NCBI GenBank assembly: GCA_038087015.1
Contig: JASBNA010000023.1
Coordinates: 496,001-560,000 of the forward strand
Source: Cerrena zonata
Taxonomy: Eukaryota > Basidiomycota > Agaricomycetes > Polyporales > Cerrenaceae
DNA: 64,000 nucleotides
Direction: 5' to 3'
This document shows positions 54,983 to 64,000 of this stretch, piece by piece; the stretch's first letter is position 1, and every line of letters begins with the position of its first letter. A model generated the notes under the pieces. That model had not been told where the DNA came from and did not search any database. It saw nothing but the letters and a program-made list of their open reading frames with translations. The position numbers and the translations under genes are program-made.

Positions 54983-56424
54983 TTAATGACTAGATACAAA
55001 TGATAGTACTTTTCTCTTAAACATTATTGCAAAATGATCAACTGCTTTCATAAGTATGCCGTCAACTTCAATCTCAAAGGACGAAAGCTCTACAGAATAA
55101 GGTATGACTAAATTCAAGACCCCCTGCGGGAGAAGTTATCATATTGAAAAGAAAGTTGTAAGTGACTGAAGTGTTCAGAATAAACCAGATCTCCTCGATG
55201 GTCCAATCCTCGACTTGTTTTCCACCTTACCTAAGTTCGAAGTTATAAGACTTGCCTTTCCCACATCTGAGCCAATTAATGAGTAGTACAATTTGAGTAA
55301 GTTCTGATAACTCAAGCTCCAGGAGCTTTTAAACGTTTCTCTCGAAATGAGATTTTCAGCCATCTTCATATAGGTATCACGGATGAGTGTTATAATATTC
55401 GATTCGGAGTAATTAACGGTTGGCGGTAAACGAAAAGCCTGTGCCAGGACAGTAGGACTATAATTGAAATTTGCAGCAAACTCAGGAAATATCTCCGTCC
55501 ATTTATAGCGATCAACGACAAAGTATGGTAGTCTGGATTCCTGAATCGGTTATAAAAGTGACTCTCCAAACAGTTAATACCCACGCAGTGGAAGAAGGGG
55601 GTCAATGTGAAGTTTTGCAGCCGGCAGAACTCGGTGATTCCCCTAACCTCATCCTGTTCAAATCTAACGATCTTGAATTTACTACTAGTATCTTTGGTGA
55701 TTGGTATTCCAGTACTGATCAAGCTGTTTCTTTTGAAAAATGATGGAATGAAGGAGACAAGTACATCATACAATCTTTGTAAGATCTTCCCAGAAAACGA
55801 CGGACTAAATAAGTCAGTCTTCAACTCTGTACACAATGGCACTCTTTCAGGTAGCCTCACGGCATCTTGAGAGTACTCAAACAAAGTTCCCACCATCGAG
55901 TCGGCTTCCTTGACGTAAGACAACTCTTTCACCAAATCCCGAAGAAATTCAACGGAAGCAAGACCATCGAATATAGTATGGTCAAAGCATCCACAAACAT
56001 ACTGTTCTCCAGAGTCTCTCACCATATAAACAACTATTCGCCAAAGTGGTAGAGTAGTACTATCCAAGGGTAATCTTTGCTTGTCCATTTTCTCCAACAA
56101 GTCCTCGTTGAAGGACGGAACTGTTTCAAAGCTCACCACGTTCAAAAACTTGATCTCATTAACAAACCTGGCTTCATAATCCTCCGGCCTGACCTGGTAG
56201 CTGGTTTTCAGTCGAGAGAAGTAGTTAACCACCAACCATGGGTTCTGCAAAATCATCGATCTAAGAGCATTAGATAATACTTCAGCACTCACTAGATGAT
56301 TGAGTCGAGTTACGACCCCAACATTCGTATAGATAGAATGCACATTTCTTCCTATGAAGTATCGCTCGAAGAACCCAACGTCTCTCCTATGAGACTCCCT
56401 GACCGACATTGTAGAGCTTATCAT
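54983..56424 (-). CDS. Alcohol acetyltransferase family protein (Atf1/Atf2-like, three frameshifts)
   Basis: The N-terminus reads RRDVGFFERYFIGRN, the usual start of fungal alcohol acetyltransferases. The catalytic HxxxDG is HTIFDG (His149, Asp153), and SYVKE / EYSQDAVRLPERVP follows. These enzymes use acetyl-CoA to acetylate alcohols or sterols at ER or lipid droplets. The frame breaks three times: a missing T (coding) at 55487-55489, a missing A (coding) at 55218-55221, and an extra G (coding) in the C5 run at 55120-55124. The repaired frame runs through PEFAANFNYSP, VEDWTIEEIWF and VDGILMKAVDHF to a stop at 54983-54985. The repaired length of 480 residues is normal for the family. Three breaks leave open a decaying gene, but each sits in or near a homopolymer. 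ATG 56424 or 56409 may be the start. Confidence 0.8.
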
Positions 56425-56639
56425 CTTCTTGTGGGATCAAGCGATATCTTGATCTGGGGAAATCACCGAGATTCGATCAAAAGACTGTTTAAGCGCATAC
56501 CCCAAAATGCAACTAAAATACTCAAGTTTGCGGTATTAACCTCAACTGATGAAGATTAGATCAACAGATGAGTAGTTCTTAATGGGAAGAGGAAAAAACT
56601 CAATTGAAACAACTGACAGTGGTTAGGCAAAGCGTGAAA

Positions 56640-58269
56640 ATGGTAGTTGACTATTCTGTGTATTTGGTGACGGACTCTACGATGATTCCTGAATCATCGA
56701 CTTTTTTGAGACAAGTTGAAGAATCAATTGAAAATGGTGCAACCATAGTCCAATTACGTGAAAAGACTTTGGGAACTCGGGATTTCATTGCCAGGGCTTC
56801 CAAAGTACATGAACTTACGAAGAAGAAGGGCATTCCGCTTATTATCAATGATCGAGTTGACGTTGCATTGGCAGTTGATGCTGAAGGTATTCATGTCGGG
56901 CAGGATGACATGCCTGCTGCTACAGTGAGAGAGTTGATCGGTCCTGATAAGATCATTGGTGTTACTTGCTCGAATGTTGAGGAAACACAGCAAGTATGTG
57001 ACGAAGGCATTGCTGATTATGTGGGATTGGGTACGGTTTATTACACTAATACCAAAAAAGATACCAAAACTCCCCAGGGAACTGGGCCAATTGGGGTTAG
57101 AAAAATGTTGCAGGTATTGAGAAAACATAATACCAGTAAGAGTAACAAGTCTATCAGAAGTGTGGCAATCGGTGGTATTAACCAGACAAATGCAGCTAAA
57201 GTATTATATCAGTGTGCTATTCCTCAACAAAGCTTAGATGGGGTGGCTATTGTCTCGTGTATTATGGCCAGTGAAGATGCCGCTGGTTCCACCATTGAAT
57301 TGGCAGAAGTAATAAACCTGACGGTCCCATGGATAAGAAAGATTTCCAATAGGCGGTACTGCTAAACTTGAAGATAAAGTTGCAGCCGTGCAGAACGCCA
57401 AACCTTTGGTTCACCATATAACCAACAATGTTGTGAAGAACTTCAGTGCCAACGTGACCTTGGCCATTGGTGCATCTCCAATTATGTCTGAGTTGGCACA
57501 AGAGTATGAGGAGTTTGCCACAAATATCCCAAATCTATCTCTCGTGGTAAATTTAGGAACTCCCAGTGATGATTTAATGCTGGCCTTCGTTCATGCCTTA
57601 CAAGTTTACAACAAACATGGTAAATACATTGTATTTGATCCTGTTGCTGGAGGTGCAACCTAATGCCCGTCTTGAAGCATGCCGGAAGTTATTGAATGCC
57701 GGCCAGCCTAGTGTAATCAAAGGAAATGTGGGAGAAATACTGGCTATTTGGAAATTAACTAGTAGTTACCAAGTTGATTCTGACTCAGCAGGCCAAAGCT
57801 TGATGCGTGGAGTTGATTCAATCGCTGATTTAGCAGACGATGTCATAATTAGAATAGGTCAAGAAGTTGCCCAAGACTTCAGAACAGTGGTGGTGATTAC
57901 TGGTAAAACAAACTTTGTTATAGACGGTACTTACGCTGAATCCAAATCTACATATATATGGGATGTTAAGGCTCCAGCAAGGGCAAGTGAGTTACCGGTT
58001 ACTAAAATTCAAGGTGGCCACCCATTAATGGGATCAATCACAGGATCTGGCTGCTCCTTAGGTAGTACCTATTGCTGCATTCATAGCGTCGCATGCAGAT
58101 GGCCGATCAAAGGGATACCAATGAAAGTTTCAATATAGGACAAGCTGTTGTGGGTGCAGTTGAGCTATATAATAAAGCCGGTGAGTTGGCTGGGAAAGAA
58201 ACCAGTACTCCAGGAGCCTTTATGGCAAAATTTTTGGATAAATTATACGAATTGACTCATACATTATAA
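56640..58269 (+). CDS. THI6: Bifunctional thiamine-phosphate synthase / hydroxyethylthiazole kinase (four frameshifts)
   Basis: The start is MVVDYSVYLVTD at 56640. Residues 1-~240 are a thiamine-phosphate synthase barrel: IVQLREKT, INDRVDVALA, GIHVGQDD, GLGTVYYTNTKKDT and AIGGIN. The second half is hydroxyethylthiazole kinase: VHHITNNVVKNFSAN, GASPIMS, VFDPVAGGAT, VIKGNVGEI and GSGCSLGS. Together they make thiamine phosphate in the cytosol. Four single-base gains break the frame: GG at 57352-57353, CC at 57659-57660, CC at 58078-58079 and CC at 58118-58119. Removing one base at each gives 541 residues, matching yeast Thi6 (about 540). All four have the same form: one extra base in a C/G doublet next to A. 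Its stop lies 6 bp from the APE3 stop. Confidence 0.93.
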
Positions 58270-58275
58270 AGCTAC

Positions 58276-59703
58276 TTAAATAAATAATTCGTCACCCCGA
58301 TAAATGTATCTGAGATCAGCCAGGCTTTTAGTTGCAACTAAATGACGGGCTGGGAACCCACTCAAGGACTCTGCGTAGGAACCCAAGGTATTAAAAATCA
58401 ATTTTGAGTTAGTTTCCCAAGCATTGTAATTCAAGTTTTGTAGATTGTCACAGGCCTGATGATAGCATTGATCAAAACTTTCATTAGCAACTCCGCCAAA
58501 CATCTCCATTTCTTCTAACAGTTTTAATTTTTCTGCCCCGGTTGCTATACCACCGACTGGAATCGACTGTTGAGCAAAGCCAACGTAGTCCAGTCTACCA
58601 TCCATGGGAATAAAAGTATAATTGAACCCATGCAGAGCGTACCATTCTAAATATTTATTTTTAATTTGTTGAGAACCAACTGGATCAACCAAATCGTCAC
58701 CTTCGTAGATTTCGAAAGCATAGTTGGGCAGAGCAAGCATATCGTAGTCTAGCATTAGTCTGATTTTCAAATTCTCCTTTTCAGTTAGACTATCAGCATA
58801 GAACGAAGATCCAATTAGCCCAACTTCTTCTGCAGAAAACCAGATAAGACGAATTGAGTTTTCTGTTTGGATATTATTTTCTGCTAATGTTTGAGCCAAG
58901 TGTAATAGCGTGATTGACCCAGACCCGTTATCATTGATTCCAGGACCCGCTTCTACTGAGTCCAGATGGGAACCTAGTAAAACTATATTGTCATGATCTC
59001 CTGTTTTAGTTTCGGCAATGATATTTCTTGTTACAATTTTTTCAAATGCAGAATCCATAAAAAACGATACTTCTGATACGGAGTTGACTAATTTCAAACC
59101 ATCTTCAAGCGACATGCCAAATGTAGGAACCAAACCCCCAACTTCTCCATTACCTCTGGTAAGGGTTCCTTCTAACCCTTCTCCTGGGACTGAATTGTAT
59201 ATTACCAAACCGGCAGCATCAAAGCTTTTCGCCAACTGGGCCTTTCTTTCAAAAGTGCATCCCCCTCTTTGAGCCACCGCTAAGCAGCCCTTAATGTCTA
59301 TGTCAATATAATCATTTTCCTCGCATCCAAGTTCGACTGCCACTGCCCTGGCAGTTACATTGCCGGTAGCAGGACTATAATAGAACGCAGAAGCATTCAC
59401 TGCTTGTCCATCCACTGATACCTGATAGTCCCTAATAGAATTAAATGTCACGTTAAACGTCTGAGAGGAAATATCGTAAAACCCTTGATGTTCTCGAAGG
59501 AGCCTGGTGATATAATGTAACGTCCCTTCATGGCCTATGCTTCCAATTGCTCTAGTATTATTTGAGAGCGATGCAATGTGGAACAAGTGCTCTGCCTTGA
59601 GTCGAAGATCCCCAACGTTCACTTTCGCTTCTAACTCCTCTGCCAAAGACCCCAAGGTGACGCTAGCCAGAGCCAAACTCCAGCACCAGTATACGAGTCT
59701 CAT
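58276..59703 (-). CDS. APE3: Vacuolar aminopeptidase Y-like M28 metallopeptidase
   Basis: 475 residues from MRLVYWCWSLALASVTLGS at 59703, a signal peptide. A protease-associated (PA) domain lies at roughly 130-240 (GCLAVAQRGGCTFERKAQ). The M28 peptidase core has GSHLDSVEAGPGINDNGSGS (metal ligands His and Asp), SAEEVGLIGS (catalytic and ligand Glu), MLDYDM and a late His in CYHQACD. Several N-glycosylation sites are visible. The architecture matches yeast aminopeptidase Y, a vacuolar zinc enzyme. The long in-frame extension upstream of the signal peptide is not expected to be translated. The frame is intact. Confidence 0.88.
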   Translation of the reverse strand: MRLVYWCWSLALASVTLGSLAEELEAKVNVGDLRLKAEHLFHIASLSNNTRAIGSIGHEGTLHYITRLLREHQGFYDISSQTFNVTFNSIRDYQVSVDGQAVNASAFYYSPATGNVTARAVAVELGCEENDYIDIDIKGCLAVAQRGGCTFERKAQLAKSFDAAGLVIYNSVPGEGLEGTLTRGNGEVGGLVPTFGMSLEDGLKLVNSVSEVSFFMDSAFEKIVTRNIIAETKTGDHDNIVLLGSHLDSVEAGPGINDNGSGSITLLHLAQTLAENNIQTENSIRLIWFSAEEVGLIGSSFYADSLTEKENLKIRLMLDYDMLALPNYAFEIYEGDDLVDPVGSQQIKNKYLEWYALHGFNYTFIPMDGRLDYVGFAQQSIPVGGIATGAEKLKLLEEMEMFGGVANESFDQCYHQACDNLQNLNYNAWETNSKLIFNTLGSYAESLSGFPARHLVATKSLADLRYIYRGDELFI

Positions 59704-59983
59704 TAGTACTTCTGTTAAGCTGGCTTTTGTAAAGTTGCAAAATCTAAAATGCTGGTATAGGTTGCAAATCCAAACTGTAAAAAAGCCCCCCAACCAGCAA
59801 AACACGCTCATCTCATTTTGCAGGTTATTCCCCATATAAAGTAAGATAAACAGAAAAGTATAAGCAGGGTGAAATTGGCACCGACCAAACCTATTTAGAA
59901 GAGATTGAGAGTTTAAGCTAGGCTTGAGATTGGAATTCGATTGTATTATTTTCCGTTTTGATAGTTTTGAAAGACACCAGGAG

Positions 59984-61284
59984 ATGGTAAGACCCGCGAG
60001 ATCTGAACGGCCCAAGATAAGGGGTTCAAATAAACCAGCTGCAAGAAAACCCCCAGTTTCTCGAATAAGTCAGATAGGACTGTTGAAGAAGTTTGAAGAT
60101 AAGGAGTATGCCGAGTCATTATTGCACGAGGTGGCCAAAATGGTGGCCCCCTATTATACATGAGAACAATTTTCGAGTTGGGGTTCTTTGTGAAATGTAT
60201 CCTAAGAATCCTAACTTATTGGGGTTGAATGTTAATCGAGGGTCCAAGATCTTGATACGGCTTCGATACGCTTCTAACTCCAGGCTGTTTTATTCTATTG
60301 GAGATATAGTGGGGACGTTTCTCCATGAATTGACGCATAATATATACGGACCTCATAACGATAAATTCTATAAATTTTTAGATGGGTTAAGAAAACGGTT
60401 TGAGGAGATACAGTACAGTTCCGGCAGTCTTATTGGGAACTATGTAATGGTGGAAGAAAAACTAGGAGGCAACAGAGGAAGATTCTACAAGTCTATCAAT
60501 GACCGTCGTTTGGAAAAACTTGGACAAGGGAAATTCAAGGCCGAAGTTCGAAAACTAGGTACGTTGGCAGGAGGAACTACGATTCAAAACGGGAACCGGG
60601 TGGTAAAACCACCCAAGTCCGCCCAAGGAATACGGGACTTGGTCCTACAAGCTGCAGAAAGAAGAATGAAGGATTCCAAATGGTGTGGAGAGTCCACGCA
60701 AGAGCCATCCAATAGCGAATTAGACATTGTTGAAATCGACGACATAAATGAAGACAAGGAGAATAAAAAAGTTCAACGAATATAAGGAAGTGATTGACTT
60801 GACGTCAGAAGAAGAAGGCCTTCCCCAAGAAGAAGAAGAAGACGTCATTGTCATTGATGCTTGTGAAAAAGATAATACCGGTCTTCTACCTTCGTTCAGC
60901 GAAGGCAACGATTTCAAAGCTTCAACGTCCCCTTTGATGCAATCAAAAAAAGATAAACCTCAGCAAGACGAAGTACAGTATACTTTCCAGTCGTCTCCCG
61001 GACGTAACTTCATAAACGATCAAAACGACCAATATCCAAGGCGGAAACTAGTGGCCGAACTCGACTTTGACCAAATTATTAAAAAGGGTAAAACTACAAA
61101 ACCCAAATCCCACAAGCCCAAGTCAAAGTCAAAGAAACAACGGAACAAGGTTGCTAAAACTGCCAAACCGGATAATTTTACTCCTAAAGATAAGCCCTCG
61201 TCCCCCGAAGCTTCACCGGCCGCCTTGAAAAAGACCGTGCGCTCGGTGGACTTCGACGAATTGCTCAAGTACCAGTTGCACTAG
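59984..61284 (+). CDS. WSS1: DNA-dependent metalloprotease Wss1 (two frameshifts)
   Basis: The WLM protease domain begins near residue 28. After RVGVLCEMYPKNPNLLGLNVNRG comes the zinc motif HELTHNIYGPH (His114, Glu115, His118, His124). The C-terminal half is acidic/basic low complexity with SUMO-interaction-like motifs (LDIVEIDD, EVIDLTSEEE and EDVIVIDA). Wss1 cuts DNA-protein crosslinks, for example trapped topoisomerase I, in the nucleus. Two single-base gains break the frame: the C5 run at 60147-60151 and the A6 run at 60765-60770. Removing one base from each joins KMVAP to IIHENNF and ENKK to FNEYKEV. The repaired length is 432 residues. A 280-bp spacer separates it from the divergent APE3. 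Confidence 0.88.
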
Positions 61285-61664
61285 ACCAGCCCAATAAACA
61301 GCACCCGTCAACATCAATCGTTGTAGCCGTAGCCGTACTTGGTTGCACCCTGCCAAACAATCGTAACAAAGGGAAAAAAAAAGACCCAAACCTCCAAACG
61401 GGAAACCCGACAGAAAAAAAAGATCAATTGATCAACAACTTCTCCTTGCCACCAAACTTATCTGCTTTGATTCTAGAAACAACGTATAAGGAAGGACATT
61501 GTTTGCTGTGAATCTTGATACAATCTGCCAATAGTTTAAGTTTGTTTTTTTTTTTTTTTTTGGCTCTTGGTTCCATTCCTTTTTATTATTTGACACGTCA
61601 AAGTTCCCTGATAAACTTTTGCATTAACTAGCATACCATCAAGTCCAATAGTATAAATACAGCG
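61285..61664. other. WSS1 terminator / NSG1 promoter
   Basis: 380 bp with no credible ORF. It has an 18-nt T run (61544-61561), a possible nucleosome-excluding element upstream of the INSIG-like gene. Confidence 0.4.
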
Positions 61665-62750
61665 ATGGTATCCCAGATCAACTCCAAATCACGTGCGGCA
61701 TTATTGAATTCTGGTACTTCGACCCCAAGCAACGGCTCAGTTCCCAGTACGCCTAATAGCGAAGAGCAGGCCCCATTAAGAAGACGGATTCTTTCTAGTT
61801 CCAGTTTCAAGACCATGCTTCTGTCCGTGTCGAGTTCGGGGACCTCTACCCCTCGAGGCATGGAGAAGACCGACTCGGTTATCAATTTGACCAAACCTTC
61901 GTTGTACGGAATATATAACGACAATTCGGTATTGAATTTGAATAGAGACGACGAAGACGGGAATGACTTACCACCGCAGGGAGAACCACAACCGGAGGAG
62001 AAACCGCAGGAAGAAGCAGCGGCACAGTTGAGTGTTTTCACCGGGTTGGCGTTGATCTTCAAGATCATTATCCTTACTGGGTCAGCCTACGTGTATAATG
62101 AGGTTACTGATCACGTACATGCCAACCATATCAGTGTGAATAACCAGACGATGGAACCGATTATTTTCACCCAGTGGTTTTTGTATGATTTTGTTCGTCG
62201 TTTGAGTCCCTTGAATTATTTGGTTAAGACGGCTGACAGTCCGCAAACTTTGGAAGTTACTGACCGAGTTGTTTCCTTAGCCATCCAAGGGTTGATAATG
62301 AGTGCTGTTTATCCTATAATGGATTACATTTTACCAACCGTGTTGACCAAACGATTATTATCGTCCAATCCCAATCCGCTCAACAACGCTACTTTAACTA
62401 ACGACTTATTAAGAGCCTTGATTACCTTTTTAGGTATCTCCTATGCCATTCGTAAAATCGAATGGAACTCTAGTTTACAAATATCAATCATTTGGTCGTT
62501 GCTCAACCCAGGGTTATGGTTGTTGTTGGACGGGACCATCAGCGGCTTTTTATCCAGTTTGTCCAGTGCCTTCATTGCCTGCATCACCATTTACTTTCAA
62601 AACGTCGATATCATCAACCGTATTCTGGCCAGTGATAACGGCTGGGAAAAGTCGGTGGGCATCTGGCTCTGGGTCGGTAGTTTCTTCTTCTGTGGGTTGA
62701 TTCTTTTCGGTAAATTGGGCAGAGCGTTATTCCCCGTCCACAAGCATTGA
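61665..62750 (+). CDS. NSG1: INSIG-domain protein (Nsg1/Nsg2)
   Basis: 361 residues. A ~120-residue Ser/Thr/Pro-rich cytosolic N-terminus with repeated GTSTP motifs precedes about six hydrophobic segments. The INSIG signature region is recognisable: RALITFLGISYAIRKIEW, then QISIIWSLLNPGLWLLLDGT and a following SSLSSAFIACITIYF helix. Nsg1 binds HMG-CoA reductase in the ER and stabilises it when sterols are abundant. Which of the two yeast paralogues this corresponds to cannot be told; many non-Saccharomyces yeasts have one. The frame is intact. Confidence 0.85.
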   Translation: MVSQINSKSRAALLNSGTSTPSNGSVPSTPNSEEQAPLRRRILSSSSFKTMLLSVSSSGTSTPRGMEKTDSVINLTKPSLYGIYNDNSVLNLNRDDEDGNDLPPQGEPQPEEKPQEEAAAQLSVFTGLALIFKIIILTGSAYVYNEVTDHVHANHISVNNQTMEPIIFTQWFLYDFVRRLSPLNYLVKTADSPQTLEVTDRVVSLAIQGLIMSAVYPIMDYILPTVLTKRLLSSNPNPLNNATLTNDLLRALITFLGISYAIRKIEWNSSLQISIIWSLLNPGLWLLLDGTISGFLSSLSSAFIACITIYFQNVDIINRILASDNGWEKSVGIWLWVGSFFFCGLILFGKLGRALFPVHKH

Positions 62751-62975
62751 TTCTATTTCTAGATACTTTATTAAACTGATTCTTTATTAAACTAATCTTA
62801 TATATTAATATATTAATACCGTGATGTACGGGTGTGTAGCATGGTGTACGGATCTTTCCCGGGATTACACTCAAAGTTTGCTGATTGGCTGAAAAACTTG
62901 AAAGAAAAAAAAAGTATTCAAACGGAGAGAAATGAAAATAGACCAATTAATTCTTCTTTAGTAGAAACAAGAGTC

Positions 62976-63545
62976 ATGTCTGGAGGTCCAGTTCCTGTTT
63001 GGAAGAAATATACTACCGGATCCACTGGGATCTGGGAAAAATTCAGAAGAGTATTCACTTTGGTACCAAATAGATCTAGTGGTAATCCAATTCCTTATTT
63101 ATACCGTCAATCTCCCCCAGGAGATCGTATTAAAGATGCCAAAAACTATAAGGATCCAGTAACCATTCCAGCCGGGGATATCAAGGGTAATCCATACTAT
63201 AAGAGAGATTACAGAAGAAACTATCCTAGAGTTGTTGGATTCAATCAAACCAAAGTTAGTGGATTATTGCAATTAGGTTCTGCTGCTAATCCAAGAATCT
63301 CTGTTGGAGATAAAGGTACTAAAGAATTACAAGCATACAATACTCCCGATCAAGTTGTTAGTTTATCCTCCACGTTAACCAATATTGATCCTAAAGTAGT
63401 CAAGGGAGAAATATTGGGAAGCGAAGGAGAACCAATTGTTGCTCCATCGTTAAACAAATTCCATTGGACCATCTTGAGAGAACCACAACATGGGATGTTT
63501 GCTGACAACTACCCATGTCGTATTTTCACCGATGTTAGAAAATAA
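62976..63545 (+). CDS. Mitochondrial complex I accessory subunit (21-kDa NUZM-type)
   Basis: 189 residues from MSGGPVPVWKKYTT at 62976; the longer in-frame reading upstream is not convincing. The segments STGIWEKFRRVFTLVPNRSSG, here about residues 16-36, DPVTIPAGDIKGNPYYKRDYRRNYP and YPCRIFTDVRK resemble the fungal 21.3-kDa NADH:ubiquinone oxidoreductase subunit (NUZM in Yarrowia). It should be an accessory subunit of complex I in the inner membrane. Its presence excludes Saccharomycetaceae. The frame is intact. Confidence 0.7.
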   Translation: MSGGPVPVWKKYTTGSTGIWEKFRRVFTLVPNRSSGNPIPYLYRQSPPGDRIKDAKNYKDPVTIPAGDIKGNPYYKRDYRRNYPRVVGFNQTKVSGLLQLGSAANPRISVGDKGTKELQAYNTPDQVVSLSSTLTNIDPKVVKGEILGSEGEPIVAPSLNKFHWTILREPQHGMFADNYPCRIFTDVRK

Positions 63546-63632
63546 TCAAACATTCTGTTAATTTCTGCATTTTGTATTCTATATTAGATATATTCACTAT
63601 TTATTTCAAAAAAAAGTAAATCACAAACTAGT

Positions 63633-64000
63633 TCATGAATACTTTCTTAAAGTTATTGTAGGAAATAGTAGCGATATTCCATAAGTAGCAAACCATAGTT
63701 TCAAGTACTGTAACGGAGTTTCAAGTTTGAATTGATTCATGGTGTGCAAGGTTTCACAAGGATGAATCCACCACCATAGATCTAGGTTAAGTAAAGGATG
63801 CGGGTTAGTAGTGGCAAGTTTACCAGGAGGAGGAGGTTTGGCTAGTTCTTGCTTATCAAATAGTCTGAAATGGAATACTGGAACCATATAGAAATCGTCG
63901 TAAGAGATTGTGAATTGAATCTTATCATCCCCGAATTCTGCTTCTACGAAACTTAGCTTTTTCTCGTTGATACTTTTGATATAATTGTTGGTGATTTTGA
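63633..64000 (-). CDS. ATG10: Atg10-like E2 enzyme, C-terminal part (runs off the right edge)
   Basis: An open minus-strand frame enters from the right edge and ends at 63633; about 122 codons are visible, and the start lies outside. It reads YDDFYMVPVFHFRLFDK, then WWWIHPCETLHTM, then PLQYLKLWFATYGISLLFP. A Cys in a HPC motif, with a preceding beta strand of the FHFRLFD type and a closing YLxxWFxxYG helix, is the pattern of the autophagy E2 Atg10, which conjugates Atg12 to Atg5. Atg3 shares the HPC motif but has different flanks. The call is tentative because half the protein is missing. Confidence 0.6.
   Translation of the reverse strand, partial: KITNNYIKSINEKKLSFVEAEFGDDKIQFTISYDDFYMVPVFHFRLFDKQELAKPPPPGKLATTNPHPLLNLDLWWWIHPCETLHTMNQFKLETPLQYLKLWFATYGISLLFPTITLRKYS

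Noticed and set aside
57352..58119. THI6 as a pseudogene or as separate genes
   Set aside because: All catalytic motifs survive in the alternate frames and four equal-type one-base gains restore the normal length.

Overview
The window is nuclear DNA of an ascomycete budding yeast. Genes are dense and almost all intronless. The one intron I can place has a GTATGT donor and a TACTAAC branch point. Most proteins have clear yeast orthologues (NET1, SMC3, APL5, TFC4, MET13, THI6 and others). A complex I accessory subunit rules out the Saccharomycetaceae, which lack complex I. The A/T-rich codon usage, rare CTG codons (none in SES1), a sphingolipid delta-8 desaturase and a large GPI-anchored wall protein suit the CTG-clade (Debaryomycetaceae/Metschnikowiaceae) yeasts. 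CTG decoding is not settled by this window and I cannot name the genus.

Layout. 1-9.0 kb: nucleolar NET1 (cut by the left edge), RAD28, SES1, a small Cys-rich protein, a short-chain dehydrogenase and a spliced CYSTM protein. 9.6-17.8 kb: RSA1/NUFIP-like, SLD1 desaturase, cohesin SMC3 and TDP1. 18-28.9 kb: a metzincin-jacalin protein (YIL108W-like), KXD1, AP-3 delta APL5, SLC1, a DJ-1/Hsp31 glyoxalase and dolichol kinase SEC59. 30.1-38.6 kb: a large Zn2Cys6 regulator with a long promoter, MPC1, checkpoint clamp DDC1, DCG1 and OXR1. 38.7-43.4 kb: a 39-nt poly-T, a 2-kb intergenic region and a Ser-rich repeat GPI wall protein. 44.2-58.3 kb: MET13, an ER UGGT/Kre5 ending in HDEL, TFC4, POP5, an alcohol acetyltransferase and THI6. 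58.3-64 kb: APE3, WSS1, an INSIG/NSG protein, a complex I subunit and a partial ATG10-like gene at the right edge.

The genes are ordinary chromosomal genes with individual promoters, arranged as divergent, tandem and tightly convergent pairs; I see no operon-like or mobile module. Five genes concern DNA damage or chromosome integrity (RAD28, SMC3, TDP1, DDC1, WSS1), which is probably coincidence.

The most important observation is technical. Ten genes (SLD1, SMC3, TDP1, APL5, DDC1, the GPI wall gene, KRE5, the acetyltransferase, THI6, WSS1) are interrupted by about 21 single-base frameshifts, yet the reading continues in another frame with intact family motifs, and every repaired length is a multiple of three. 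Thirteen are gains, twelve of them readable as one extra C or G in a C/G doublet or run. Eight are losses, about half in A/T runs. This looks like uncorrected consensus error rather than biology. I found no tRNA, rRNA, transposon, CRISPR array or clearly undescribed system.
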